Position numbers and translations under genes: made by a program. 64,000 nt of DNA from Vanilla planifolia (taxonomy: Eukaryota > Streptophyta > Magnoliopsida > Asparagales > Orchidaceae), in assembly GCA_023846275.1 (NCBI GenBank), contig JAIUJO010000233.1, positions 15,001-79,000 of the forward strand, written 5' to 3'. The notes under the pieces were generated by a model, which was not told the DNA's origin, made no database searches, and saw only the letters and a list, made by a program, of their open reading frames with translations. Of this stretch, positions 36,259-49,800 are shown piece by piece (the first letter of the stretch is position 1; each line of letters starts with the position of its first letter).

Positions 36259-36587
36259 CTACCACCACCATTGCTCCTCATGTGTGCAGCCATGGTGGAA
36301 GGCCATGATCATGTGGCCAAGATGCGTGCTCTCTTCCACTGTTAATCCCCCTCGAGATTCCTTTAACTGTAATTCATTGATGCTTTTCTCCAGCTCTGCG
36401 TTGTTGTTGACAATGTTCCCCACATCCTCTTGGCTCCACTTCCGTAACGCCACTAGCAAACCTTTGAATTTTGTCGATAGCGCCTCCATGCGATTCCCTC
36501 CCCCACACGTCTGTGCCTTGCATGGTGCAGCACCCCGATCGACTACGAGTTGTCCAACCATACACTCTCAAATTGTATCCTAATTCC
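36259..36587 (-). pseudogene. LINE ORF2 linker upstream of RT, truncated at its 5' end
   Basis: The minus-strand frame gives a charged, helical stretch (KFKGLLVALRKWSQEDVGNI, then NNAELEKSINELQ), typical of the plant LINE segment between endonuclease and RT. It ends in EEQWWW just ahead of the WAQLGD block. No endonuclease residues are found upstream because the element stops here. Confidence 0.75.
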
Positions 36588-36595
36588 ATTGGGTA
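36588..36595. repeat. Target-site duplication, LINE 5' side
   Basis: ATTGGGTA pairs with ATTAGGTA at 33073-33080. Satellite sequence (gttacatttctttaatttatctc) resumes immediately, continuing the monomer broken on the other side. Confidence 0.65.
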
Positions 36596-39500
36596 GTTAC
36601 ATTTCTTTAATTTATCTCAAGTTAAATTTACTATATATTTACTTAACATTAAAATTATAAGTTATTACTATGAAAGCCTTTTTTTTGTAACTCACAGAGA
36701 TTTTAACAGAGGCTTCATTTAGGTGAAATAAATTCATTGAAGCTATAAATCTCAAATAAATAATCTCATTTAATCAAATTTTTTGCTTTGAACTAGATAT
36801 ATTATTATGACACTCTAATTCCCCTCTTGTGCAACATTTACTTCTCCTCTATTTGGTTTTATTTTATTGCATTCATTTATTTGATTTTTACTTTAAAATG
36901 TGTTTACATAGTATTTGAACAATATTTATTATTTATTACTTTTAATTTTCTTTGTAATTCAAAATTAATCCAAATGGGGTATGATACAAATGAATAAGCT
37001 TCATTTTGTTTTTTTGGATAACTCTATCCTTTTAAATGTTAATTTTTATATTTTTAAATAATTTATTGTTTAAGGTGTCCACACATTTCATAAGATATTT
37101 AGATTTCACTTAATTTGATGAATGAGGATGTAACACACAATCTTCTTTTTATCATAAAATGCAACTTTCCATTGGAATTTATCTTATTTCTTTAACATTT
37201 GTGCTTTGAATTGAATTTTTGCGTATCAACTCTGAATCACTTATTATGTGACCTGGACATCAATTTGATATTTTTTCCTTAAATTTAAAGTAATAGTTTT
37301 TTATTATTTATGATTATTTACTTTGGAATTTGGTAAATTTTAAAAATGTGGTTTAATCGAGGTAAGACAAATGTGTTAAACTTGTTTTAATTTTTTATCC
37401 AATTAATCATTTAGTTTTAATATATATTTTTAACATATTTTATTTTTTATTGTTTTGATATTTACTATGTGATAATTTAATATATACCATGTTTTACAAA
37501 TGATGATATAACAATCAACCACCTCAATATATTTGAATGCAACTTTCACGTAAAATTTATCTTATTTTTTTAAATTTTTTTTATTTGGTTATATAATTAT
37601 GTAACTCAAAATCTTGTCTCTTGTTACCTTTAACATTGCTTTGATTTTGTTATAATAAATTTCTTAAATTTATGTCATTTTCAATTTATATTTATTTGTT
37701 ATTAAAATAATATGTTATGATTTATTTACGCTTATTTGAGTTCGTTATTCATAGTCATTCCAAATGTTGTCTGATCAAAATTAAGTAATAGCCTTTGGAT
37801 TTGTCCTAACAAGCTTTATAAAAACAAATATTAAATTTTTTACATATTATTAACATTTTCTTTTATAAATGTTTTGCTTACTTTGAGAGCTATGTTTAAT
37901 TATACTTAGTTTGATGATCAAGAATATTATACTCAAACTCTTTAGCATCTTGGAATACAACTTTCTCATATACTTTACCTTAGCTCTTCATATGTTTCGT
38001 ATTGATTGGTTTAAACGACTAGGTAACTGTAAATCTCCTCTAAAGTGATATTTAGATATTATTGTTTTTGGTATATTATGTTACTTCAGTTTATGACTTT
38101 AACCTTGAGTAATTATACTTATTGTTAAAATAATAATTTATTATTTTTTATGCTTATTTACTTTGATAATAATTAGTAATTTGAAAGAAAGTCTGATAAA
38201 AATGAAATAATGTCAACGCAGTCATCTCGTTAAGCTCTATCTAATTAAATGTTATGTTTTTATGCCTTTAACTATTTTATTCTATTTTCTTTAGGCTACC
38301 TTAGATAGGACTATTTAATTTGAAGCAAATTTAATGATTAAGGAAGTTACATTTGGTCTCTTTAGCCTCATGGAATGTAGCTGTCTTATAAAAAATCTTA
38401 TTTATTTAAATGGTTCAATTTGACTTGGTTATACTTTCACAAAAGACTAATTCTTCTCTCAAGTGACACTTAAATTCTTTTATTTAGGTAAATTATTTTT
38501 TTTTCATTATATGTCATTTTATCCTTATTATATAATTACTTAATATGAAAATTATCATTTATTTATTTTTATGGTTATTTACATTTGTTTTTGTAATAAT
38601 TCTAAATAAGATAAAATAATGACAAAACAAATTTAATTATATTTGACTTTGCTGAGCTTCATGTAATTAAATATCACTTTTTATGTTCTTAAATACTTTA
38701 TATGTTAGGATTTTGGCACCCTTTACAAGACATTTCAAATCATTGTTTATTTGATGATCAATGATGTTAATTCGATTAGGTTTAGTTCTGTTACTATGTA
38801 TTTCCTAGCACCCTTCTATACAAAATTTACATTGTGTTAACTTTGTTATATGGCATTGCTTTAATTTATCTAGTCTACCTTTGGAAATTACTTAATATTT
38901 AAAATATAATTTATTATTATTTATACAATTTTAATTTTATAATTCCCAATAATTAAAAATAAGGTTTTGTTGAGATGACATAAATTTCTTTCAACAATTT
39001 TTGACAAGCTTTATCTAGTTAAATATTCAATTTTTATATTTTTAAATATTTTTTAAATTATGTTTTCTATGTTTTTTAAGATAATTTAGTTCATACTAGC
39101 TATGGTCATTGAGAAAATTATACTTCATCAACTTCACATCATGAAGTGTGGCTTTACAACATAATTTGTCTTATTTCCCCAAAATGTATGCTTTAAAATG
39201 GTTTATTACATGGAAATGATAATTCATCATTTTCGTGACAGCTAGTTCATTTGATTTGGGTATATCAATTTGCTTTAATTTATGTTATTTTAGCCTTATT
39301 ATACATATAACTAATATAAAATAATAATTTATTATAAATATTACTTTTACAATTTTAAATATTTTACTTTCTAAGGTTTTGTTACTTTTTATGAGATATT
39401 TTTACTTTTACCTGATTTGATTATTACAAAAATTGCCCTTGTTCTCGTCATTATTATGAAACACTAATTCTCTTTTATTCCAAATGATGTCATAACAAGA

Positions 39501-40294
39501 CAAAAATATTTAATTGGACTAGTCTAACATGGTTTATTTAAACAAATATTTATTTTTAAATTTTTAAATTTTTATTTTCCATAGTTTTAAAATTATGTAT
39601 GAGATACTACATTTCATATCTTATCTGACTTTCAAGGATATTTTGCTCAACTACCTTAATATATTGGAATGCAATTTTCTGCTACTATTTATGTGGTTTC
39701 TTCAAATTTATAACTCTTTTTTGGTTATATTATAATTAAACTATAGTTTTCTACTATAATTTACATCATTATGGTTTAGTTATGCAACATTAATTTATCT
39801 TTTTCCAAATTTCCTAACAAGGTTAGATTGGGCTAAAACAAACATCACATGACTTGTCTAAATGAGTACTATCTAATCTCGATATTCTTTTTTTTTAATT
39901 TTTGAATATTTTAGTTTCTTAGGTTATGCCTATTTTTAGACATCATTGTGATTTGTATCTAATAAGATGTTCATGGATTTTACAGTAGATCTCTTTGGTA
40001 TTTTGAATTCATGTTTCCTACATCATTTGTCTTAATTCTTAAAAGTTTTTCTTTTATTTGGATAGTTCACTATGTTACAATAAACCTTCTACCATGTGAC
40101 AATTGCATCACTTTGATTTGCATATATTATATTATTTTAATTTATGTCATTGAATGTTAATATATATTTTAAAATTGTTAAAAAATAATAATTTAAGGAT
40201 ATTTTTCCATTTTCACCTTGGAAATTCCTTGTTATTCTTAAAGAATTTTAATCGAGATGAAATAAATGCCATTATAATCAGCATAACAAGTTAT

Positions 40295-40385
40295 CCCTCT
40301 CTCTCTCTCTTTATATATATATACATATATGTATGTATGTATATATATGTATATGTATATATTTATGCATACATACATATATATT
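40295..40385. repeat. Compound CT / AT / GTAT microsatellite
   Basis: A (CT)n run passes into (AT)n and then into mixed tatg/tata units followed by catacatacat. It lies between the monomer's ggactcatc-type region and the ttttatttt region, so it is probably a local expansion within one monomer. Confidence 0.85.
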
Positions 40386-43300
40386 TTGTTTTATATATTT
40401 CATGCTTATTTTATTAGATATTTTATTTTATTTCTTATTTGGTGATTTAGGATGTTACACTTCATCTCCTCAATGTTTTAGAAGACAACTTCTTATAAAT
40501 TCTTTCAATGCTTTGGTTTGATTTTGGTTGTGTTACACTGAAACTCTAAATCTTCTTTCATGCGATTTAAGTTGCACTAATTTTCTTTTATTACATTTCC
40601 TAAATATACATTTTTTTGCTTTAATATATATTTACTGAATATGAAAATTGTAATTTAATTATTTTTATGATTATTTATTTTCATAATTCACATTAGTTTC
40701 TATTAAACTCGAAGAGTACTGTCTAAAAAAATTTCTTTTTTATATTTTTTAAGTTTGTTATAATCAATCTACTTAGTATCTTTAAATGCAACTTTTTTTC
40801 ATTTAATTTAATTATTTTCTTGAGATGCTTCACCTACATTTCGTTAAATTACAACCAAACTCTAATTCTCCTCTTGTATGACCATAACAACACTTTCATT
40901 GGGCTATATCTAATTACTTTTATTTATCTCATTTTAGTTTTGACATATAATTTCTTAATAGTAAAAAAATTATTCGAGATTATTTATGCTTATTTATTTT
41001 ATAATTTCATATTTGTTTAGTTGAGGTTCAACCAAAGCTAAAAACGTTCCTTTTGCTTGACTAGATACCCTATATCTTACAAAATATTACTTATTATATT
41101 TTCAAAATATATTTTTTGGTAATGTTTTGGCACTCCTTATGATAAATTTTGATACCTACACGGTTCAATGATCAAGGATTTTATTCTCGTTCTCTTCAAT
41201 ATCTTTGGTTGTAATAATACTAAATAATTTCTCTTTAATTAAAATGTTTCAATTTGATTTAGTTATATTATATAGCTCTAAATCTCCTCTTATGTGATCT
41301 TTAGATTTTTTTTATTTGTTCTATTGTCATTTAACTTAACTTAATTCAACTTTAGTATATATTTACTTAAAATTAAAATAATCATTTGTTATTATTTTAG
41401 TTTATTTACATAGCTAATTTTGAATAATTCCTAATGATGTCTGATCATAGAAGGCAAATGTTATTGGAGTCATCTAAGCAAACTCTATCGAATTAAAGAA
41501 CCATATTTATATTTTAAAATATTTTATATTCGAGGATTTTAGCACACTTTACAAAATATATTGACTTGTGCTTAATTTGATGATCAAGGATGATGCAATC
41601 ATTTATCTTAGTGTCTTGAAAAGCAAGTTTCATGTATAATTTATGTCATTCCTTCAAATAATTCACTCAAATTTTGAAAATCAAAACAAAACAATAATTC
41701 TCTTGTTATGTGACATTTATATCATGATATTATTATTAAATTACATTACTTCAATTTATCACCTGTTGGATTTGATATGTTTTTATAATATATTAAGAAA
41801 AGTAATTTTCATATTTTATTATTATTTATTTTTGTAATTTTATATAATTCCAAATAAGGTTTGATAGAGGCCAAAATAACATCTTAGATTTGTCTCTAAG
41901 AGCTCTAACAAATAAATATTATTTTTTAAATTTTTAGATATTTATTTTTTTTGCAAGACTTATTAGTCATTTTATTCATACAAGATTTCACAATCAATGA
42001 TATTACACTTGCTGACTTATGTATCTTGGAATGAACCTTTACAAAACAATTTATCTCACCCCACCAAAACTTTCTCTTTGATTTAGTTAGATAAATATGT
42101 AACTCCAAACATGTGCTCATGTGATGTGCACATCACTCTGATTTCATTATAGTACATTTATTCAATTTATTTTATTTAATATTTAATATGCATTTTAATT
42201 AAATTAAAATATTAGTTTTTATTATTTTAAATAATTTTATTTCAAGGATTTTTTGCAAACTTTATAAAACATATAAATTCCTACCTAATTTGATGACCAA
42301 GGATTTTACACTTAATATCATTATTATTTTTTAATACAAATTTCTCAGACAACTTATTACATTTATTGAAAATGTTCTCTTTGATATGGGTATGTTATAA
42401 TGAAACTCTAAATCTTATATGACCTTTTCATTATCTATATTTAGTTATATTATATTCCTTAAATTTATCATAGTTTGAGTTCTATATATATTTGCTTAAA
42501 ATTTAAATTATAATTTTTCACTATTTAAGCATACTTAGGTAATTTTTCATTGTAGAAAAATGAGTAGTGATCAAAACAAAATCAACATTGTTGGACTCGT
42601 AACTAATTTGATGATCGAAGATGTTTTACTTGATCTTCTTAGTATTTTGGAATTCAACTTTCCATTATAGTTTATCTTATTTCTTCAAACTTTATGATCT
42701 TATTTGGTTATATTATTATGTAACTCTAAATTTTCAATTTTTTGAGGTTTACATGTTTTGATTTGGTTATATTATAATCTTTTAATTTAGATAACTTTAA
42801 CAATAATACTAATTTACTTAAAACGAAAATATTAATTTAATATTATTTATTGAGTTCTATTTTTCTAATTGAAATTAATTGAAAATGAGGTCTAATATAG
42901 ATATGAAAAATAACATTAAACCCAAATTAGATCTTCATTTTTTATTAGATGAAACATTTTTTGTTTTTTTTGAATTTAGCATCTTCAAATGAACATTTTC
43001 CTATATAATTTATATTAATTTTTTAAACTGTTTTCTTTTATTGATTTTATTGTGATGAAACTTTAATTCTTCTCTAATGTGATTATTACATAACTTTAAT
43101 TTATATATATTAAATTGGTTCAATTTATCTTTTTTTAGTTTTACTATATATTAAATTAATATTAAAATTGAAATTTATTAAATTACTTTCCAAGGTTTGT
43201 AATTATTAATAATTCTAAACAGGGTTTGATCGAGATGAAACAAACCTTCCTGGACTCATCAACATGAGCCCCATCGAATCAAATAATCATTTGCATGACC

Positions 43301-43794
43301 ATTAAACTTGTTTGATTTTTTTACAGTACTTTTTATCATTTTATCTCCTTTCAATTTTAGTATAGATTTATACAATTCTAAAATAATAATTTATTATTAT
43401 TTATGTTTAGTAACTTTTCTAATTGACAATAATTATTACCTGGATAAGATGAAGAAAAAATATAGATCATTTGACTCTTCTTAATGAGCACTATCCTATT
43501 AATTATACTTTTCTATAATTTTAGGTATTTTGTTATTTAGGGTCTAGACATGTCTCTTAGAAGATCTCGATTCGTTATTTATTTGATGGTTGATGATATC
43601 ACACTCAATCGTCTTACATTAATGGAATAAAATTTTTTTGCACAACTTATCTTATTTCTTCAAATTTTACTTTGATTTAGTTATAATATTTATTAACTCT
43701 AAATCTCATCTTATGTTACGTTTACATAGTTTTATTTGTCTATGTTACATTACTTGTGTATATTACATTACTTCAATCTATCTAATTTTAGCAT

Positions 43795-43796
<2 letters not shown>

Positions 43797-43868
<72 letters not shown>
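43797..43868. repeat. (AT)36 perfect dinucleotide microsatellite
   Basis: There are 36 uninterrupted AT units. The run sits exactly where other monomers read gctttaatatatatttactta, so it has grown from the short AT stretch native to the unit. Confidence 0.95.
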
Positions 43869-43871
<3 letters not shown>

Positions 43872-46800
43872 CTTAATATATAAATAATGATTTTTTGTTA
43901 TTTATAATTACTTATTTTTATAATTAAAAAAAATTCTTAACAATGCCAAATAAAAAAGAAACAAACATCTTTAGGCTCCTCTTGATGAGCATTATCTTAT
44001 TAAATTTATATTTTTAAAAATATTTTATATTCTTGGGTGTTTACATTGTTTATGAAGCCTATCAAATCAAAACAAATTTAACAGTCGAGGATAGTTCGCC
44101 TAATCTAATTAGAATCATGGAATGTAATTTTTAAAAACAATTAGTATCATTTCTTAACATTTTTCACTTTCATCTTGCTATATAGCCTACTGACACGAAA
44201 TCTCTAATCATGTGACATTTACATCACGTAAATTTTATTATATTACATTATTTTAATTTACCTAACTGCAGCTTTAATTTATATATGGTTACTAATAAAA
44301 TAACAATATATTGTTATTTATGTTTTTTGTTTTTTAATTCAAATGATTTCCAATCAAAGTCTAACAATGATTCGAAAATCGTAGTTGTAGTCATCTCAAT
44401 GTGCTTAATTGAATTAAATATTTATTTTTTAATTATTTTATTTTCTTAAGTTTTAAAATTTTTTGCTAAATATTTTTTTTCATAACTTATTTGATTTCAT
44501 AGTGTTTTACATTTGATCACATTTTTTGTTGGAATTCAATTATTCGACTTTGATTTGTCAAAATTATAATAAAACACTAACTATTCTCTTGTGTGGCCTT
44601 AAGATCAGTATGTTTTAGTTGTATTATATTTCCTTCAATTTATCTCATTTAAACTTTAATATATATATTTCCTCGATATTAAAATGATTATTTAATATTG
44701 TTTATGGTTATTAACTTTATCAATTTGATGTTTTTATTAATGATATATGATGTAGAAGAAACAAACATATTTTTACATGTTTAGGAAATATTTATCTAAT
44801 TATATATTCATTTTAAATTTATGAATATTAAATTTTTTATGGTTTTAGCATATTTAGCAAGTTATTTTGATTCATTCGTGGCTTGAAGGTCAAATAGGCT
44901 ATTCCCGATCTTTTTAACATCTTGGAATGCAACTTTATCTTAAAAGATATCTCATTTTTAAAAACTTTTTCATTTCGATTTTTTTTTACTATGTAATTAT
45001 AAATCGTCTACTGTGAGACTTTTTTACCCTTCATTTTCTTATATTATATTGATTCAATTTTTCTCAATTCAGCTTTAATAATTATTTGCCTATTATATAC
45101 ACAATAATTTATTTTTTTGCTTCATTACATTGGTAACTAAATCTAATTGAAAACATGGTCCAATGAAGAATAGAAAAACATTCTTGGACTCATATCGACA
45201 AGTTATATTAAATAAAATTTCATTTATATTATTTTTATTATTTTTTTTCTATGGTTTCATCATGCGCTATGAGATATTTTAATTTGTATCTAATTTAACT
45301 ATCGATAATGTTACAGTTGACCTGCTTAATGTCTTGGAATAAAATATTCCACACAATGCATCTCACTAATTAAAAAATTTCAATTTCTCTTGCATTTATT
45401 TTTATAAAACTCTAAATTTACTCTAACATGAGCATTACATTTGCTAGATTTAGTTGTATTACTTTGCTTAAAATTATCTCTTTCTGATCAATGTCATTAA
45501 ATATTTGTTTTTAAATTTTTAAATTTCTTTGAAATTGATATGTTTTATGAAATATTCTAATTTGTAACAATTTTGAGGATTTGAGATGTTATCCTTGATC
45601 TCTTCATTATCATGATATTCATATACAATTTATCACCTTCCTTGAAATGTTTCTCTTTGATTTATTTGCATTACTATTAAACTCTAATTCCCATCTTGTG
45701 TGATCTTTACATAGCTTATATTTTGTTATATTAAATTGCTTCAATTTTTCTTACCCTTGTAAAATTACATACTTTCACAATATTAAAGTAATAAAATATT
45801 TTCGTTTTTGATATTTACTTTGGTAATTTGAACTATTTGTAAATAAGTTAAGATTGAGACAAAAAAATATCATTGGACTCATTTGAATGATCTTCATCTA
45901 ATTAAATATTAATTTTTCTTATTTTTTTAAAAAAAATTTACATAAATTTTTCATTCATTTGAGAAATTTTAATTCACACTTGATTAAACAAATAAGGATG
46001 CCACATTCAATCTACATGTCATCTTGTATTGCAACTTTCTTATGTAATTTTTCTAATTTAATGAAATGTTTTCTATCAATTTTCTTAAATTACTATGTAA
46101 GTCTAACTTTTCCCTCATGCGACCTTTACTTTTATTTCATTTGGACAAGATCTAGTTCTTCTATTTTACTTATTTCATACTTAATAAATATTTACAAAAT
46201 TTTATAAAATTATTGTTCTTTATGGTTGTTTATTTTGAAAAATCATTGTAATTCAAAACAAATATTGATAAACATAAAAAATATCATTGCATTGATATAG
46301 ATGAGCTCTATCTAATTAAATATTTTTTTTGTATTTAAAATTTTTTTATTTTCTATTATTTTGTCATGTTTTATAAGAAATTTTTATACTTACCTAACAT
46401 GATGCTCATGAATTTTACGATCAATTTCCTTTGTATTTTAGAATTACAAATTCCTATAAGATATATCCTAACTATTCAATTTTCCTTTGGATTTTTTATT
46501 TTCTTATTAAACTCTAATTCTTCTCTCATGTGATCTTTATATCTCTATGAGCTTGTCATATTACATTTGAATAATTTGTTTATTTATAATGATTCCAAAT
46601 GAGATCCAATTGAGACAAACAAAATATAATTAGACTCATTTTGATGTGCTCTATCCAAAAAAACATCAATTTTTATATTATTTTAAAAACATTTAATTTT
46701 CTAGAGTGATTGGTTATTTTAACATATTGTTTTGATAAGTATCATATTTGTTTATTATTGATAGTAGGCTTAATCTCTTTAATATTTTGGAATCAAAATT

Positions 46801-49800
46801 TCTTATATAATTTATGACATTTCCTAAAATGTTTGACTTTAATTTGGATAGATTACTATGAAACTAGAATATTCATCTCATTTGACTTTACATTGTTATG
46901 ATTTAGTTATGTTATAGTGCTTTAACTTATCTATTTGAACATTAATACATAATAATTTATTATTAAAACAAAGTTTATTGGACTATTCTAAATGAACACT
47001 ATCTAATTAAATTTTCACTTTTATATTTTTACATTTTTTTAATTTTCTATAATTTTATAACTATTTACAAGATGTTTTGTTCTTTGCAATATCCAAAGGA
47101 TTTTGTAGATTTTAAATGAGGTTTGATAGAGACAAAACCAATAGCATTTTCCTTTCCTTGATGATCTCTATAAATGAATTATTGATTTTACATTTTAAAA
47201 TTTTTTATTTTCTAGAGATTTTGCATTCTGCATTAAATGTTTCCATTTCTACTTGATTTGACGATCAGGATTGTTGCGTTCAACATCCTTAATGTCTTCT
47301 AATGATACTATTTTCTACCTTTTATCTCATTTCTTCATATTTTGTTTTTCTTGCATTTTTTATTTTTATGACTCTCTAGATCTCCTCTTGAGTGATGTCC
47401 ATAGTGCCATAAGTTAGTTGTATTATATGACATCAATTTATCTTATTTGAACTGCAACATAAATTTTCTAAATATTAAAAGAAACATTTGTTGTTTTTTA
47501 TGTTTTTTTCTTTCATAATTCATAGTAATACATGATTAAATTTGATAGAGAAGAAACAAATATTGTTGGTCTCTTTTTTATGAGCTATTTTGAATTAAAT
47601 ATTTGCTTTCATATTTGTCCATTATTTAACCCACAAATTGTTATGCATAGTCCAATTTGTATCTTCAAATGCATGTTTCCTTATAGTTTATTTCAATTTT
47701 CAAATTTTTAGCTTGTTTTTCTATAGTATCATGTAATCTAAATCTCCTTTATTGTAAGCTTTACATCGCTTTGATTTAGTTATATTACATTTCTTTAATT
47801 TTTCTTATATAAAATTTATTATAATTTTTTTTTAATTTTCAAATTATTATATATATGAACTTCATTTGAAATTTTGTAATAATTCTAAATAAGGCCTATT
47901 TGATGTGAAACAAATATAGTGTGACTTGTCTTGATAAACTCTATCCAATTATATATATATCTATGCATATATATCTATTCCATTCGATTTTTACATCAAA
48001 ATTTCATATGTTTATGCACTATTTACGTGTCATTTCCATTATGTCTTTATTTGACTATTACAGAAGTTAAACTTGATATCTTTATTATGTTGGAATCTAA
48101 CTTTCCACAACATGTGTCATTTATTTTAGTTTTTTCTTTGATTTTTCTGTGTTATATTGTAACTGTAAATCTCCAATAATGTGACACTTAGATTACTTTG
48201 ATTTGGCCATATTACATTTCTTGACTTTATCACATCATAACTTTAGTATACATTTGTTAAAATTAAAGTGATATTTCAATAGTTTTTTCTTAGTTGATTT
48301 GGTAACTCCTGAAAATTATGAACAACAATTGATAGAGACAAAGCAATCATGGTTGGAATTATCTCATTGAACTTAATCAAAATCAAATGGTTATTTTATA
48401 TTTTTAAATATTTTATTTTTTAGGGTTTTAGCACTCTTTATTTGGTATTTAAATTTGTACCTTATGTGGTGATAGAAGATATTGCACTAAATCTCCATAG
48501 AAACTTTGAGAGTAACTTTTTGATATAAGTTATCATTTCTTCAATTATTTTCTTTGATTTAGTACTGCTACTATTAATCTATAGTTCTCCCTTCGTTTGA
48601 CCTTTACATGACCATGATTCGGTCATTACTTCTACTTATCCCATTTCAAGTTTATTGTATGATTACTTTAACATTAAATTTAAAAACATTATTATTTAGG
48701 TCTATATAATTTTATATTTTTGGTTAATTTCAAACTAAGATCATTTTAGAAAAAATAAATGTCATTGGTCATTTATTGGTGAGCTCCATTCAATTAAACT
48801 TTATCTTTTAATGTTGTTAAATATTTTATTTTCAAAGAAATTAGCACACTTCATGAGTCATTTTGAATTGTTTGTAGTTTGATAATTGATGAATTGTTGG
48901 TCAATCTTCTTAGTATCATCTAATGTAACTTTTCTATATAATGTATCATTTTTTTAAAATTTATTTGAATTGATAATGTTAAATTATCATGTAACTCTTC
49001 ATCTCTATTGTGATACTATTATGTCACTTTCACTTGCTTATATTATATTATTTCAATTTATCTTATTGTAACTCTAATATCTATATTTTTTAAAAATAGT
49101 AACGCATTACAATTTATATTTATTTACTTCAGTAAATCATAATAATCTTAAATTAGATCTAATTGTGTCAACATAGTTGGACTCCTCTCAAGGAGCTTTA
49201 TCAGTTAAATATTTACTTTTGTATTTGTAAATATTTATTTTCTAGGATCTTGGCACACTTATGAGATATTCATTTGGAACTAATTTAATTAGCGTGGATG
49301 TTATGTAAGATGTCCTTGGAATCATGCAAATTAACTTATCCATCATAATTTATCTTATTTCTCTAAATTTGTAGCTTTGATCAGGTTGTATTATCATGAA
49401 ACCCTAATTGTTGTCTCATTTGATCAATGCATCTCATTAATATACTTATATTATATTGCTTAAAATTATCTCATTTGTGCTTTAACATATATTTACATAA
49501 TAATAAAAAATAATTTATTCTTAGTTATACATTTTCTTTTGTTAATTCATAAAAACTTTGAATGACGTTTCATTGAGACAAATAACATTATACTCACCCC
49601 AACGAGCTCTATCTAATTGAATATTTTTTTATATATTTTTAAATATTATTATTTGGAATTTTTTCTATGCATTACGAGACATTTTGATTTGGAACTATTT
49701 TGATGGATGATCATGTTGCACTTTAACTTAGTATCCTAGAATGAAAATTCCCACTCAAAATTTTCTCTTTAATTTTTTAATATTACATTTAACCCTAGAT

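Larger units (their letters stand above)
33081..36587 (-). mobile_element. 5'-truncated, inactivated LINE (plant L1-type with RNase H)
   Basis: This GC-richer block interrupts the AT-rich satellite. Read on the minus strand, it runs from a linker region upstream of reverse transcriptase through RT, a zinc-knuckle region and RNase H. It then has a short 3' tail reading atatattatcaaaaaaa, with a 7-A tail at 33081-33087. The flanking 8-bp near-identical sequence and the A tail are the hallmarks of target-primed insertion. The apurinic endonuclease domain expected at the 5' end is absent, so the element is 5'-truncated at about 3.5 kb. Multiple stops and frameshifts inactivate it. Base composition differs sharply from the flanks, suggesting a younger insertion than the surrounding array. 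Confidence 0.9.

Noticed and set aside
33175-36583. Plus-strand open frames across the LINE
   Set aside because: They are antisense shadows of the RT and RNase H reading frames; the recognisable motifs are all on the minus strand.
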